Source: an uncultured Collinsella sp. | Lineage (GTDB): Bacteria > Actinomycetota > Coriobacteriia > Coriobacteriales > Coriobacteriaceae | NCBI GenBank assembly: GCA_938023905.1 | Contig: CALJCO010000087.1 | Coordinates: 1 to 15,997 of the forward strand | DNA length: 15,997 bases | Direction: 5' to 3' | Shown: positions 1 to 6,210 of the stretch, piece by piece | Numbering within the stretch: position 1 is the stretch's first letter | How the letters are laid out: every line of letters starts with the position of its first letter | Notes under the pieces: model-generated | What the model was told of the DNA's origin: nothing | Seen by the model: only the letters and a program-made list of their open reading frames with translations | Database searches by the model: none | Translations under genes and position numbers: made by a program

Positions 1-621
1 CTTGGTGGTGTAGCCCTCGATGGCGTGGGTCAGAGCGTCCATGCCGGTAGAGGCGGTCAGGCCGGCGGGCATGGAAGCCATCATGTCGGGGTCGACGACG
101 GCGACCTCGGGGGCGTCGTTGGTATCGACGCACACGAACTTGCGGACCTTCTCGGGGTCGGTGATAACGTAGTTGATGGTCACCTCGGCAGCGGTACCGG
201 CGGTCGTCGGCACGGCGATGGTGAACACAGCGTGGTTCTTAGTCGGAGCAACGCCCTCGAGGCTGCGGACATCGGCGAACTCGGGGTTGTTGATGATGAT
301 GCCGATAGCCTTGGCGGTGTCCATGGAGGAGCCACCACCGATGGTCACGATAGCGTCAGCCTCGGCGGCCTTAAAGGCCTCGACGCCGTCCTTGACGTTC
401 TGGATGGTGGGGTTGGGCTTAATCTCGGAGTAGAGGCTCCAAGCAATACCGGCGGCGTCGAGCTCGTCGGTTACCTTGGCGGTAACGCCAAACTTGACCA
501 GATCGGGGTCGGAGCAGACGAAGATCTTCTTGTAGCCACGACGCTGGAGCTCGCCGGGGATCTCCTTGATGGCGCCAGAACCATGATAAGAAATGGTGTT
601 GAGAACGAAACGATTAGCCAT
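1..621 (-). CDS. fucO: Lactaldehyde reductase / 1,2-propanediol oxidoreductase (FucO), 3' part cut off by the window edge
   Basis: Iron-dependent group III alcohol dehydrogenase that reduces L-lactaldehyde to 1,2-propanediol with NADH, the redox-balancing end step of anaerobic fucose and rhamnose breakdown in the cytosol. The 207 visible codons start MANRFVLNT and follow E. coli FucO closely as I remember it. They include the nucleotide-binding GGGSSMDTAKA stretch (about residues 97-107), NNPEFADVRSLEG, the PTTAGTAAEVTINYVITD block and the start of the metal-binding region, DALTHAIEGYTT, where D and H are metal-ligand positions. Later metal-binding histidines lie outside the window. The ATG at 621 is preceded by GGGAGG about 4-9 bases upstream on the minus strand. 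No frame damage is seen. No neighbouring fucose or rhamnose gene is visible. Family assignment is firm; the exact substrate is inferred from the close FucO resemblance. Confidence 0.9.
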   Translation of the reverse strand, partial: MANRFVLNTISYHGSGAIKEIPGELQRRGYKKIFVCSDPDLVKFGVTAKVTDELDAAGIAWSLYSEIKPNPTIQNVKDGVEAFKAAEADAIVTIGGGSSMDTAKAIGIIINNPEFADVRSLEGVAPTKNHAVFTIAVPTTAGTAAEVTINYVITDPEKVRKFVCVDTNDAPEVAVVDPDMMASMPAGLTASTGMDALTHAIEGYTTK

Positions 622-680
622 TGATAGCCTCCCATCGTGTGCGGGGCGCCCATTACGCCCCACGCTATGAGTCCCATCCT

Positions 681-735
681 AACGCTTTTGAAACAAAAAA
701 TGCATGAGAACGTCAAAAGTGTTAAAGCGTTTCAA
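681..735 (-). promoter_or_regulatory. Operator-like inverted repeats upstream of fucO
   Basis: AACGCTTT (681-688) and AAAGCGTT (724-731) are exact reverse complements, 35 bases apart. The second lies inside TTAAAGCGTTTCAA (722-735), an imperfect dyad (5 of 7 pairs) with a central CG, the general shape of LacI/CcpA-family operators. A perfect TATAAT on the minus strand (785-790) sits upstream, so a bound repressor would lie between that candidate -10 and the gene. However, no good -35 is found at the right distance. Sugar control of fucO by a LacI-type regulator is an inference. Confidence 0.3.
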
Positions 736-856
736 CATAATAACGGAGCCCCAGTCCTTCCCTCCCGACTGCAGCGAAGGCTAGATTATAGGAGCAATTG
801 CCCAAAGAATACGACCAACTCAGTCTATAAATTGTTTCTGTTTTAGCAATATATGT

Positions 857-885
857 TTGACAATACGTTTATAAAAGGATACTTT
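857..885 (+). promoter_or_regulatory. Putative sigma-70-type promoter for the LOR-domain gene
   Basis: A perfect -35 hexamer TTGACA (857-862) is followed after 17 bases by TACTTT (880-885), a weak -10. A better -10 look-alike, TATAGT (885-890), is 22 bases away, which is too far. The surrounding sequence is clearly AT-richer than the rest of the window. This would give a leader of about 140 bases before the GTG at 1034. Confidence 0.35.
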
Positions 886-1033
886 ATAGTAATTAATATG
901 CATGCAGCAAATAGTGTCATTCATTTTGTTAGAAATTGCCCATGCGGTTATTGCAGCTGCATGTACTGCAACATACAGCGTAATTCTCCGCACGAAGCAG
1001 AAGACGGTTCCAATTCAATCGAGGCGATGACGC

Positions 1034-1573
1034 GTGAAGGCTACTGGTCCTAAATCGAGCAAGACGGCTACAAACGAATATCGAATCTCAATTGAAGGTA
1101 ACCCTTATCCGCATGCTCTGGCTCTCGTCAACCCAGCGGGAGACAACCTCAACATCAAAAGACATGGGTTCACGGGTCCACTAGGACAGCTATTGAGTCT
1201 TAAATACACCGTTTATGACGATGCAAATGAAAAGCTCTTTACTGTCGTCGACGGTGGTTTTAGTAACATGCCCAGGGTTGCGCTCATCATCGAACACAAG
1301 GAAGTTGCGGTGTTCGATTATGGCCTAAACAGACTTGAGATGAAGTGCGTAACGAACATACCGAATTACACAATAAAAGGTAACTTCCTATTTGGAGATT
1401 ACGATATATTCAGTCAACGGGAAGTGAAGCTATCTTCAGTTAACGTCCTTCAATGTGATAAACAATCGTGCTTTAACATACAGGTTTTGGATAAAGCCGA
1501 ATTAGCCGCCGCAATTGGAATACCCACAGCCATTGCCCTTCTGAGGGCTCGGATTGAAGAGCATCTCGAATAA
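1034..1573 (+). CDS. LURP-one-related (LOR) / tubby-like beta-barrel family protein
   Basis: The 179-residue protein shows the LOR-family pattern. An early segment reads LLSLKYTVYDDANEKLFTV (about 52-70). A middle motif, TIKGNFLFGDYDIFSQ, resembles the family's V-x-G-(D/N)-F-x-x-x-(D/E)-Y-x-I. The end, VLDKAELAAAIGIPTAIALL, is like the family's closing D..ELALAIVIAID helix. These proteins fold as a 12-stranded barrel around a central helix and are related to phospholipid scramblase and Tubby C-terminal domains. Their bacterial role is unknown. The GTG at 1034 is chosen because a stop (TGA, 1028-1030) lies directly upstream in frame, GAGG (1021-1024) sits 9 bases before it, and the next Met is around residue 77. 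Base and codon use are visibly AT-richer than the neighbours, suggesting recent acquisition. No linked functional partner is seen. Confidence 0.75.
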   Translation: MKATGPKSSKTATNEYRISIEGNPYPHALALVNPAGDNLNIKRHGFTGPLGQLLSLKYTVYDDANEKLFTVVDGGFSNMPRVALIIEHKEVAVFDYGLNRLEMKCVTNIPNYTIKGNFLFGDYDIFSQREVKLSSVNVLQCDKQSCFNIQVLDKAELAAAIGIPTAIALLRARIEEHLE

Positions 1574-1599
1574 ATTGCAAAAAGCAGTTCGTAACAACA

Positions 1600-1634
1600 T
1601 TCAGGAGCTAGATAGTTTTTTTCTGGCTCCTGAA
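1600..1634. other. Inverted repeat after the LOR gene, T-tract in the loop
   Basis: TTCAGGAGC (1600-1608) and GCTCCTGAA (1626-1634) form a perfect 9-pair stem around a 17-base loop that contains seven consecutive T (1616-1622). It lies 27 bases after the LOR stop, where a terminator is expected. The T-run is inside the loop rather than behind the stem, so it does not fit a standard intrinsic terminator. Confidence 0.45.
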
Positions 1635-1659
1635 GCTGTACTACATAGAGATGAAAAAT

Positions 1660-1692
1660 AATGCGGCAAAGGGGCTGTCTCTTTGCCGCATT
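1660..1692 (-). terminator. Intrinsic terminator of the YoaK-family gene
   Basis: AATGCGGCAAAG (1660-1671) pairs perfectly with CTTTGCCGCATT (1681-1692) around a 9-base loop. On the minus strand it starts 4 bases after the stop codon and is followed by ATTTTTC, the expected T-tract. On the plus strand no T-run follows, so termination should mainly act on the minus-strand gene. Confidence 0.85.
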
Positions 1693-1695
1693 CGG

Positions 1696-2412
1696 TTACT
1701 TTCGGCAGCCCTCTTTCCAAGCCTCGGCCGCAACCTTCCAGCGAAAACGCAAGTCGCGCTCGCGGTCGATAAACATGATGGCAAACGCGACAAACAGCAG
1801 CACGCTCGCCACGACGATGGCGTGCAGGCCCATGCGCTCAATACACCAGTTGCCCAACACGGCGCCAAACACAAAGGTAAAGATCACGCCAAAGTACAGC
1901 AGGCCGTTTTCCAAAAAGCCGCGCTTGTGGGTAATGATGTAGTCGTCCACGTTTTGCAAGGCATTACGGAGGTTGCCGATACACATGGTCGTGGCGATGC
2001 CGTGTCCATGAATCTTGCGGAAGCTCTCGACCTGCATACCGCAGGCAAACGAAGTAAGGCAGTTGGCGAGCAGGTTGAAATCGCCACCGGGAATAAAACT
2101 CACGCCCAGCAAGATGACGGCTTCAAAGAACACCGTCACCTGACGCCAGTGGATCACGCTGCCAAAACGCTCGTGTACCAGGTCGGCAAGCATAATGCCC
2201 ACAGCAAACGAAACCACAGGGAAGAAGTAACGCCCCGCAAGTGCCCAATTGCCCTCCGAGATGCTCACGCCCACCAGCAGGATGTTGCCCGTCTGCGCGT
2301 TGGCGAAAACATGGTCGCGCCCAATGTACGAATACACATCCATAAAGCCACCGGCGAGCGCCAAGATGATGCCCAGCTCAATGGATTCCGATATCTGTTT
2401 GGCACGCTGCAT
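1696..2412 (-). CDS. YoaK / DUF1275 family integral membrane protein
   Basis: This 238-residue hydrophobic protein has about six membrane helices. It opens with the family hallmark, GIILALAGGFMDVYSYIGRD followed by VFANAQTGNILLVGVSI, the conserved GG-x-x-D and F-(A/S)-x-x-QTGN of DUF1275. Members are widespread inner-membrane proteins with no settled function; transport is often suggested without proof. The open frame continues 77 codons upstream, but the ATG at 2412 is preferred. It is preceded by AAGGAGG (2423-2429 in window coordinates) at about 10 bases, and the upstream translation is Arg/Ser-rich without membrane character. It is divergent from ygiQ and is monocistronic with its own terminator. 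Confidence 0.85.
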   Translation of the reverse strand: MQRAKQISESIELGIILALAGGFMDVYSYIGRDHVFANAQTGNILLVGVSISEGNWALAGRYFFPVVSFAVGIMLADLVHERFGSVIHWRQVTVFFEAVILLGVSFIPGGDFNLLANCLTSFACGMQVESFRKIHGHGIATTMCIGNLRNALQNVDDYIITHKRGFLENGLLYFGVIFTFVFGAVLGNWCIERMGLHAIVVASVLLFVAFAIMFIDRERDLRFRWKVAAEAWKEGCRK

Positions 2413-2590
2413 CGTCGTGCATCCTCCTTGTTGACGACTCTCTCGTGCGTTGGCGGAAACATAGCCGCCGTTCATACTGTAACCCATTGACAACATGGCG
2501 TACGCGCGAGACGGGTTCTCCAACGCGCAGATACACAGTCTGGAAACAAACGGCGGGCGCGGCACCGACACCCGAGACCTCGTGTACTCC

Positions 2591-2625
2591 ACCAGTCTTT
2601 TTAGCCCCGTCCTAAAAAGACTGGT
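2591..2625. other. Perfect 14-pair hairpin in the ygiQ leader
   Basis: ACCAGTCTTTTTAG (2591-2604) and CTAAAAAGACTGGT (2612-2625) are exact reverse complements around the 7-base loop CCCCGTC. The element ends 37 bases before the ygiQ GTG and about 180 bases upstream of the divergent YoaK-family start. Both arms hold a five-base T or A run, which gives each strand a half-stem followed by T, but no T-tract follows the complete stem. It could be an attenuator, an RNA stability element or a dispersed repeat. The sequence alone does not decide. Confidence 0.6.
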
Positions 2626-2662
2626 TACAATTACGTGCAGCATACAAACACCGGGAGGGATC

Positions 2663-4795
2663 GTGGCAAAAAAGCCTCAGCACGCTCAGAACAACCAGCG
2701 CAGTCAGCAGGGCAAACAGGGCCAGCAGCAAAAGCGCGGCGGTAAGGCACAGGCCACAACCGTCAAGGCGACACCCGTCCGCCCCTGGCGTCCGGGCCGC
2801 GACAAGTTCCTCCCCGTCAGCCGCGCCGACATGGATGCGCGTGGCTGGGACCAGTGCGACTTCGTCTACATCTGCGGCGACGCCTACGTGGACCATCCCA
2901 GCTTTGGCATGGCCATCGTCAGCCGCGTGCTCGACGCACACGGCTACAAAGTGGGCATTATCTGTCAGCCCGACTGGACCGATCCCGCCAGTATCACCGT
3001 GCTCGGCGAGCCGCGCCTGGGCTTTCTGGTCTCCGCCGGCAACATGGACTCCATGGTCAATCACTACTCGGTGACCAAGCATCGTCGCCCCACCGATGCC
3101 TACACCCCTGGCGGTAAAGAGGGGCACCGCCCCAACCGCGCCGTCACGGTCTACGGCAACCTCATCCGCCAAACGTTCAAGGACGCGCCCATCATCATCG
3201 GCGGCATCGAGGCGAGCCTGCGTCGTCTGGCCCACTACGACTACTGGCAGGATAAGCTCAAGCGCTCGGTGCTGCTCGACTCGGGCGCCGACATCCTCAT
3301 CTACGGCATGGGCGAGCACGCGATCGTCGAGATCGCCGACGCGCTCGACGCGGGCCTGCCCGTCGACCAAATCACCTATATCAACGGCACCGTCTACCGT
3401 ACCAACTCGCTCGACGAGGTCTACGACTACGACCTGCTGCCCAGCTGGGACGACCTTGCCGCCGACAAGCTCAACTACGCGCGCAGCTTTAATGTGCAGC
3501 AGCAGAACATGGATCCCATCACCGGACACCGCCTGGTAGAGCCCTACCCCAACAGCGTCTATGTGGTGCAGAACCCGCCGTCGGCGACGCTCACCACCGA
3601 TGAGATGGACGAGGTTGCCGAACTCCCCTACGCACGCGATTGGCATCCCGATTACGACGCGGCAGGCGGCGTGCCGGCCTTTGCCGAGATCAAGTTTTCC
3701 ATCAGCTCTAACCGCGGCTGCTTTGGTGAGTGCTCGTTTTGCGCGCTGACCTTCCACCAGGGCCGCGTGCTGCAGATGCGTAGCCACGATTCGATTATGC
3801 GCGAGGCCGAGCTACTCACGCGCGACCCCGAGTTTAAGGGCTACATCAACGACGTGGGCGGACCGACGGCCAACTTTAGCCGTCCTGCCTGCGACAAACA
3901 GCTCAAGCACGGCGTGTGCAAGAACAAGCGCTGCCTGTGGCCGAGCGTGTGCAAGAACATGGTGGTCGACGAGAGCGGCTACACGCAGCTGTTGCGCGAC
4001 CTGCGCCAGCTGCCAGGCGTCAAGAAGGTCTTCGTGCGCAGCGGCATCCGCTTTGACTACACCATGGCCGACGCCTCGGACGAGTTTTTGCGCGAGCTGC
4101 TGGAACACCATGTCTCGGGCCAGCTACGCGTAGCGCCCGAGCACGTGAGCGACGCGGTGCTCTCCGTGATGGGCAAGCCGAGCCGCGCCGTCTACGACGC
4201 GTTCTGCCGTAAATTTGAACGCCTGAACCGCGAATACGGACTCAAGCAGTATGTGGTGCCGTACCTAATCTCGAGCCACCCCGGTTCAACGATGAAGGAA
4301 GCCGTGGACCTTGCCGAGGCCGTGCGCGACATGGGCTACATGCCCGAGCAGGTGCAGGACTTCTACCCCACGCCGTCCACCATGTCGACCTGCATGTACT
4401 ACACCGGCGTGGACCCACGCACCATGAAGCCGATCTACGTGGCACGCGACCCACACGAGAAGGCCATGCAGCGTGCGCTCATCCAATACCGCAAGCCCGA
4501 GAACTACAAGCTCGTGCGTGAGGCGCTGGAAAAAGCCGGCCGCCGCGATCTGATTGGCTACACCAAGCATTGCCTGATTCGCCCCGTGCCGCCGCGCCCG
4601 GGCGAGACATCTGCCGGCGGGGGGCATGGCACCGGCAAGAAGGGCGGCAAGGCCCACGGTGGCGTTGGCGGCGCTGGCAAGGGACCCAAAGGCAGCAAGG
4701 GGCACGGTGGCATGTCGCGTGCGCAGAACACCGCCGGGCGCAATCGCGCGGCCCAGGGGCGACAGGGCGCCAACGGCGGCGGGCGTCGCAACTAG
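2663..4795 (+). CDS. ygiQ: YgiQ family radical SAM protein
   Basis: The 710-residue protein has the YgiQ layout. Residues around 50-100 hold the N-terminal block FLPVSRADMDARGWDQCDFV and GDAYVDHPSFGMAI. The radical SAM core carries the [4Fe-4S] ligands C353-x3-C357-x2-C360 in SSNRGCFGECSFCALTFHQG. The DUF3362-type C-terminal region contains QDFYPTPSTMSTCMYYTGVDP and ends near residue 645. The family cleaves SAM reductively, but its substrate is not established. The GTG at 2663 is chosen because GGGAGGG (2653-2659) precedes it; the frame is open back to 2495 without a comparable ribosome site. Oddities are a Gln/Lys-rich N-terminal extension (about 1-45) and a Gly/Lys/Arg/His-rich low-complexity tail (about 647-710). 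Its stop overlaps the stop of the convergent CPBP gene. Confidence 0.93.
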   Translation: MAKKPQHAQNNQRSQQGKQGQQQKRGGKAQATTVKATPVRPWRPGRDKFLPVSRADMDARGWDQCDFVYICGDAYVDHPSFGMAIVSRVLDAHGYKVGIICQPDWTDPASITVLGEPRLGFLVSAGNMDSMVNHYSVTKHRRPTDAYTPGGKEGHRPNRAVTVYGNLIRQTFKDAPIIIGGIEASLRRLAHYDYWQDKLKRSVLLDSGADILIYGMGEHAIVEIADALDAGLPVDQITYINGTVYRTNSLDEVYDYDLLPSWDDLAADKLNYARSFNVQQQNMDPITGHRLVEPYPNSVYVVQNPPSATLTTDEMDEVAELPYARDWHPDYDAAGGVPAFAEIKFSISSNRGCFGECSFCALTFHQGRVLQMRSHDSIMREAELLTRDPEFKGYINDVGGPTANFSRPACDKQLKHGVCKNKRCLWPSVCKNMVVDESGYTQLLRDLRQLPGVKKVFVRSGIRFDYTMADASDEFLRELLEHHVSGQLRVAPEHVSDAVLSVMGKPSRAVYDAFCRKFERLNREYGLKQYVVPYLISSHPGSTMKEAVDLAEAVRDMGYMPEQVQDFYPTPSTMSTCMYYTGVDPRTMKPIYVARDPHEKAMQRALIQYRKPENYKLVREALEKAGRRDLIGYTKHCLIRPVPPRPGETSAGGGHGTGKKGGKAHGGVGGAGKGPKGSKGHGGMSRAQNTAGRNRAAQGRQGANGGGRRN

Positions 4796-5703
4796 GGCAG
4801 CGGTGCGCTCGCTGCATCCATCCCACACGCGCGGCGCAGCGACCGCATTGCCTCAACGAGGATGACGCCGGCGATGGCGACCGTAATTGCCACGTCGAAC
4901 GGCGTGTTCACAAACCAGAGCAACGTCATGAGATACGACCCGGCATTAAAGGCGAAGTGCAGCAGGATCGTGTAGCGGAGCTTTCCGGTCGTCACGAGCA
5001 CCCAACCAAAGATGAGGCCAGCGGCACCCGCGTAGCAACCTTGCACCCAATTCATGTGCATAAAACCGAAGATTGCCGCCTGCAGCACAATCGCCGCGGT
5101 GATACCCCACGTGCTCGGGGCCGCCCAGGGCACCATGGCGCCGTCCTGCGCACCCGCACGACGCCGGCGCTTCCAAAGTGGGCGGCACTGCGGATTAAAC
5201 GCTCGAAGCGAAAACTCAAAAATAATGCCGCGTACCAGCAGCTCTTCACAAAATGGGGCGCCGAGCACCGTAGTCAGGACGGCGAGATAGCTGGTGTCGC
5301 CCATGCCTGTTTCCTCGACAAGCTCGCTGTAGTCGGCCGCAGCCTCGGGCAACAGCGACAGCACGGCGTCGGTCACGTAGCCAACGACCACCTGCAGGGC
5401 AAGGCCGATCACGATAACGCAGGCGATGCGCTTCCACGCCCCACGCGCTCCCCCGCCGAGCGGATGCGCGCATTGCCGGCGTGCCATAAACGAACGCGGC
5501 CACAGATAACGCCACCACAGCAGCGCCATTAAAAACGATGCCGTCTGCGCGACAGCCTGAAGCAATTGAATATCGAGGCCGTCAATCGAAAAGCCCATGA
5601 ACACCGATGCGACGCCCAGAGCGGAGAACAAAACCACGCTCAGGGCGATATCGGCAGCGACGACGCCAAAACAGGCAAGCGCCCAAATCATCGCATTGAG
5701 CAT
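4792..5703 (-). CDS. CPBP family intramembrane glutamic endopeptidase
   Basis: This 303-residue multi-spanning membrane protein carries the three CPBP (CAAX protease/bacteriocin-processing, Abi) motifs. EELLVRG (E153, E154, R158) is the EExxxR motif. FGFMH (H216) is the FxxxH motif. HFAFN (H249, N253) is the HxxxN motif. The two glutamates and histidines form the active site in this family (Rce1/PrsW-like fold). Bacterial members are linked to bacteriocin self-immunity, prenyl-protein-like processing or unknown tasks; no bacteriocin gene is visible here. A basic, hydrophilic insert (about 170-192, WKRRRRAG) follows motif 1 and probably lies in the cytoplasm. The ATG at 5703 is chosen for GAGGAGG about 7 bases upstream. 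The frame also opens at 5727, but that start would overlap this ribosome site. Confidence 0.88.
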   Translation of the reverse strand: MLNAMIWALACFGVVAADIALSVVLFSALGVASVFMGFSIDGLDIQLLQAVAQTASFLMALLWWRYLWPRSFMARRQCAHPLGGGARGAWKRIACVIVIGLALQVVVGYVTDAVLSLLPEAAADYSELVEETGMGDTSYLAVLTTVLGAPFCEELLVRGIIFEFSLRAFNPQCRPLWKRRRRAGAQDGAMVPWAAPSTWGITAAIVLQAAIFGFMHMNWVQGCYAGAAGLIFGWVLVTTGKLRYTILLHFAFNAGSYLMTLLWFVNTPFDVAITVAIAGVILVEAMRSLRRACGMDAASAPLP

Positions 5704-5719
5704 GCCAACCTCCTCAAAA

Positions 5720-5790
5720 CCCGGCACTTAGGGACGTTCCTTAACTGCCGGCAGAAAAGGAACGTCCCCAAATGCCGGCAGTTTGGGACA
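5720..5790. repeat. Composite palindromic intergenic repeat (REP-like)
   Basis: GGGACGTTCCTT (5731-5742) and AAGGAACGTCCC (5757-5768) form a perfect 12-pair stem. Its loop contains another palindrome, CTGCCGGCAG (5745-5754). The TGCCGGCAG core recurs just outside (about 5772-5780), and CCGGCAC precedes the stem, so two short motifs (GCCGGC and GGGACNTTCC-like) alternate. It fills the 91 bases between the antitoxin stop and the CPBP start. Such alternating units are typical of multi-copy extragenic palindromes; copy number cannot be judged from one window. Confidence 0.6.
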
Positions 5791-5794
5791 GTCA

Positions 5795-5995
5795 TTATTG
5801 ATGAGAATCGGGCGCAGTGCCAAAAGCCCCGTTGGGCGAGATGTCAAACGGGAAGGTGCCGCAGCGATTGAACGCGGCGATAAACATGCGGATGGCGTTG
5901 GACGGCGTGGTGCCCACGAGCTGGGTTGCCGCCGCGAAGGCTGCCTTCTCCTCGGGCAAGACCTTCGCGACTACGGGGGTCATGTGTTCTGCCAT
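5795..5995 (-). CDS. RelB/DinJ-type antitoxin, no toxin gene adjacent
   Basis: The 66-residue protein (MAEHMTPVVAKVLPEEKAAF...) has the ribbon-helix-helix layout of RelB/DinJ antitoxins. A short N-terminal strand (TPVVAKV) is followed by a helix of the EEKAAFAAATQLVG type. Then comes the family-typical TTPSNAIRMFIAAFNRCGTFPF, comparable to L(T/G)-x-S-x-A-I-R-x-F-(L/I) ... G-x-(L/I)-PF in DinJ. The C-terminal toxin-binding part is short. The ATG at 5995 is chosen for AAGGA about 7-11 bases upstream. Toxins of this class (YafQ, RelE) normally follow the antitoxin in the same transcript. Here a repeat and then the CPBP gene follow, so it appears solitary. Confidence 0.75.
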   Translation of the reverse strand: MAEHMTPVVAKVLPEEKAAFAAATQLVGTTPSNAIRMFIAAFNRCGTFPFDISPNGAFGTAPDSHQ

Positions 5996-6109
5996 GGCGC
6001 TTCCTTTTTGAAACGACGGTAGTGCGGATAGATGCGGGCCACGCGGCTGGGCGACGGGCTGTGAAGGCAACCCGATTGGCCCGCATCTGGAGTTTGTTTC
6101 TACGGCGTT

Positions 6110-6154
6110 GGTATTACTTGGTATTCCTAAGTATTACCCCGCAGATAGAATACC
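6110..6154. promoter_or_regulatory. Tandem GTATTNC repeats with 10-base period, probable operator of the antitoxin gene
   Basis: GTATTAC (6111-6117), GTATTCC (6121-6127) and GTATTAC (6131-6137) start exactly 10 bases apart. A fourth copy, GGTATTC, occurs inverted at 6148-6154. A 10-base period places sites on one face of the helix. Ribbon-helix-helix proteins often bind such short repeats cooperatively. On the minus strand TGG-TATTCT here resembles an extended -10, about 150 bases before the antitoxin start. Autoregulation by the antitoxin is inferred. Confidence 0.45.
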
Positions 6155-6210
6155 ACACCCGACCCCATGGGGACGAAGGAAAACGGATCATTTTGTTGCT
6201 GAGTTAGTAT

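Noticed and set aside
25..624. A 199-codon plus-strand frame opposite fucO
   Set aside because: Gly/Val/Asp-rich mirror of the fucO codons. FucO on the minus strand is unmistakable.
853..1053. 66-codon plus-strand frame as a real gene
   Set aside because: It overlaps the TTGACA promoter candidate and the LOR gene start, lacks a ribosome site and resembles no family I know. Kept only as a weak finding.
2413..2643. N-terminal extension of the YoaK-family protein (77 extra codons)
   Set aside because: The strong AAGGAGG site directly before the ATG at 2412 and the family-typical N-terminus from there make the extension untranslated leader.
2612..3787. A 391-codon minus-strand frame opposite ygiQ
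   Set aside because: It lies opposite the conserved YgiQ core and has no domain or ribosome site of note.
6163..6172. CCCCATGGGG palindrome as an operator
   Set aside because: Short, single and without a companion site. Such palindromes are expected by chance in GC-rich DNA.
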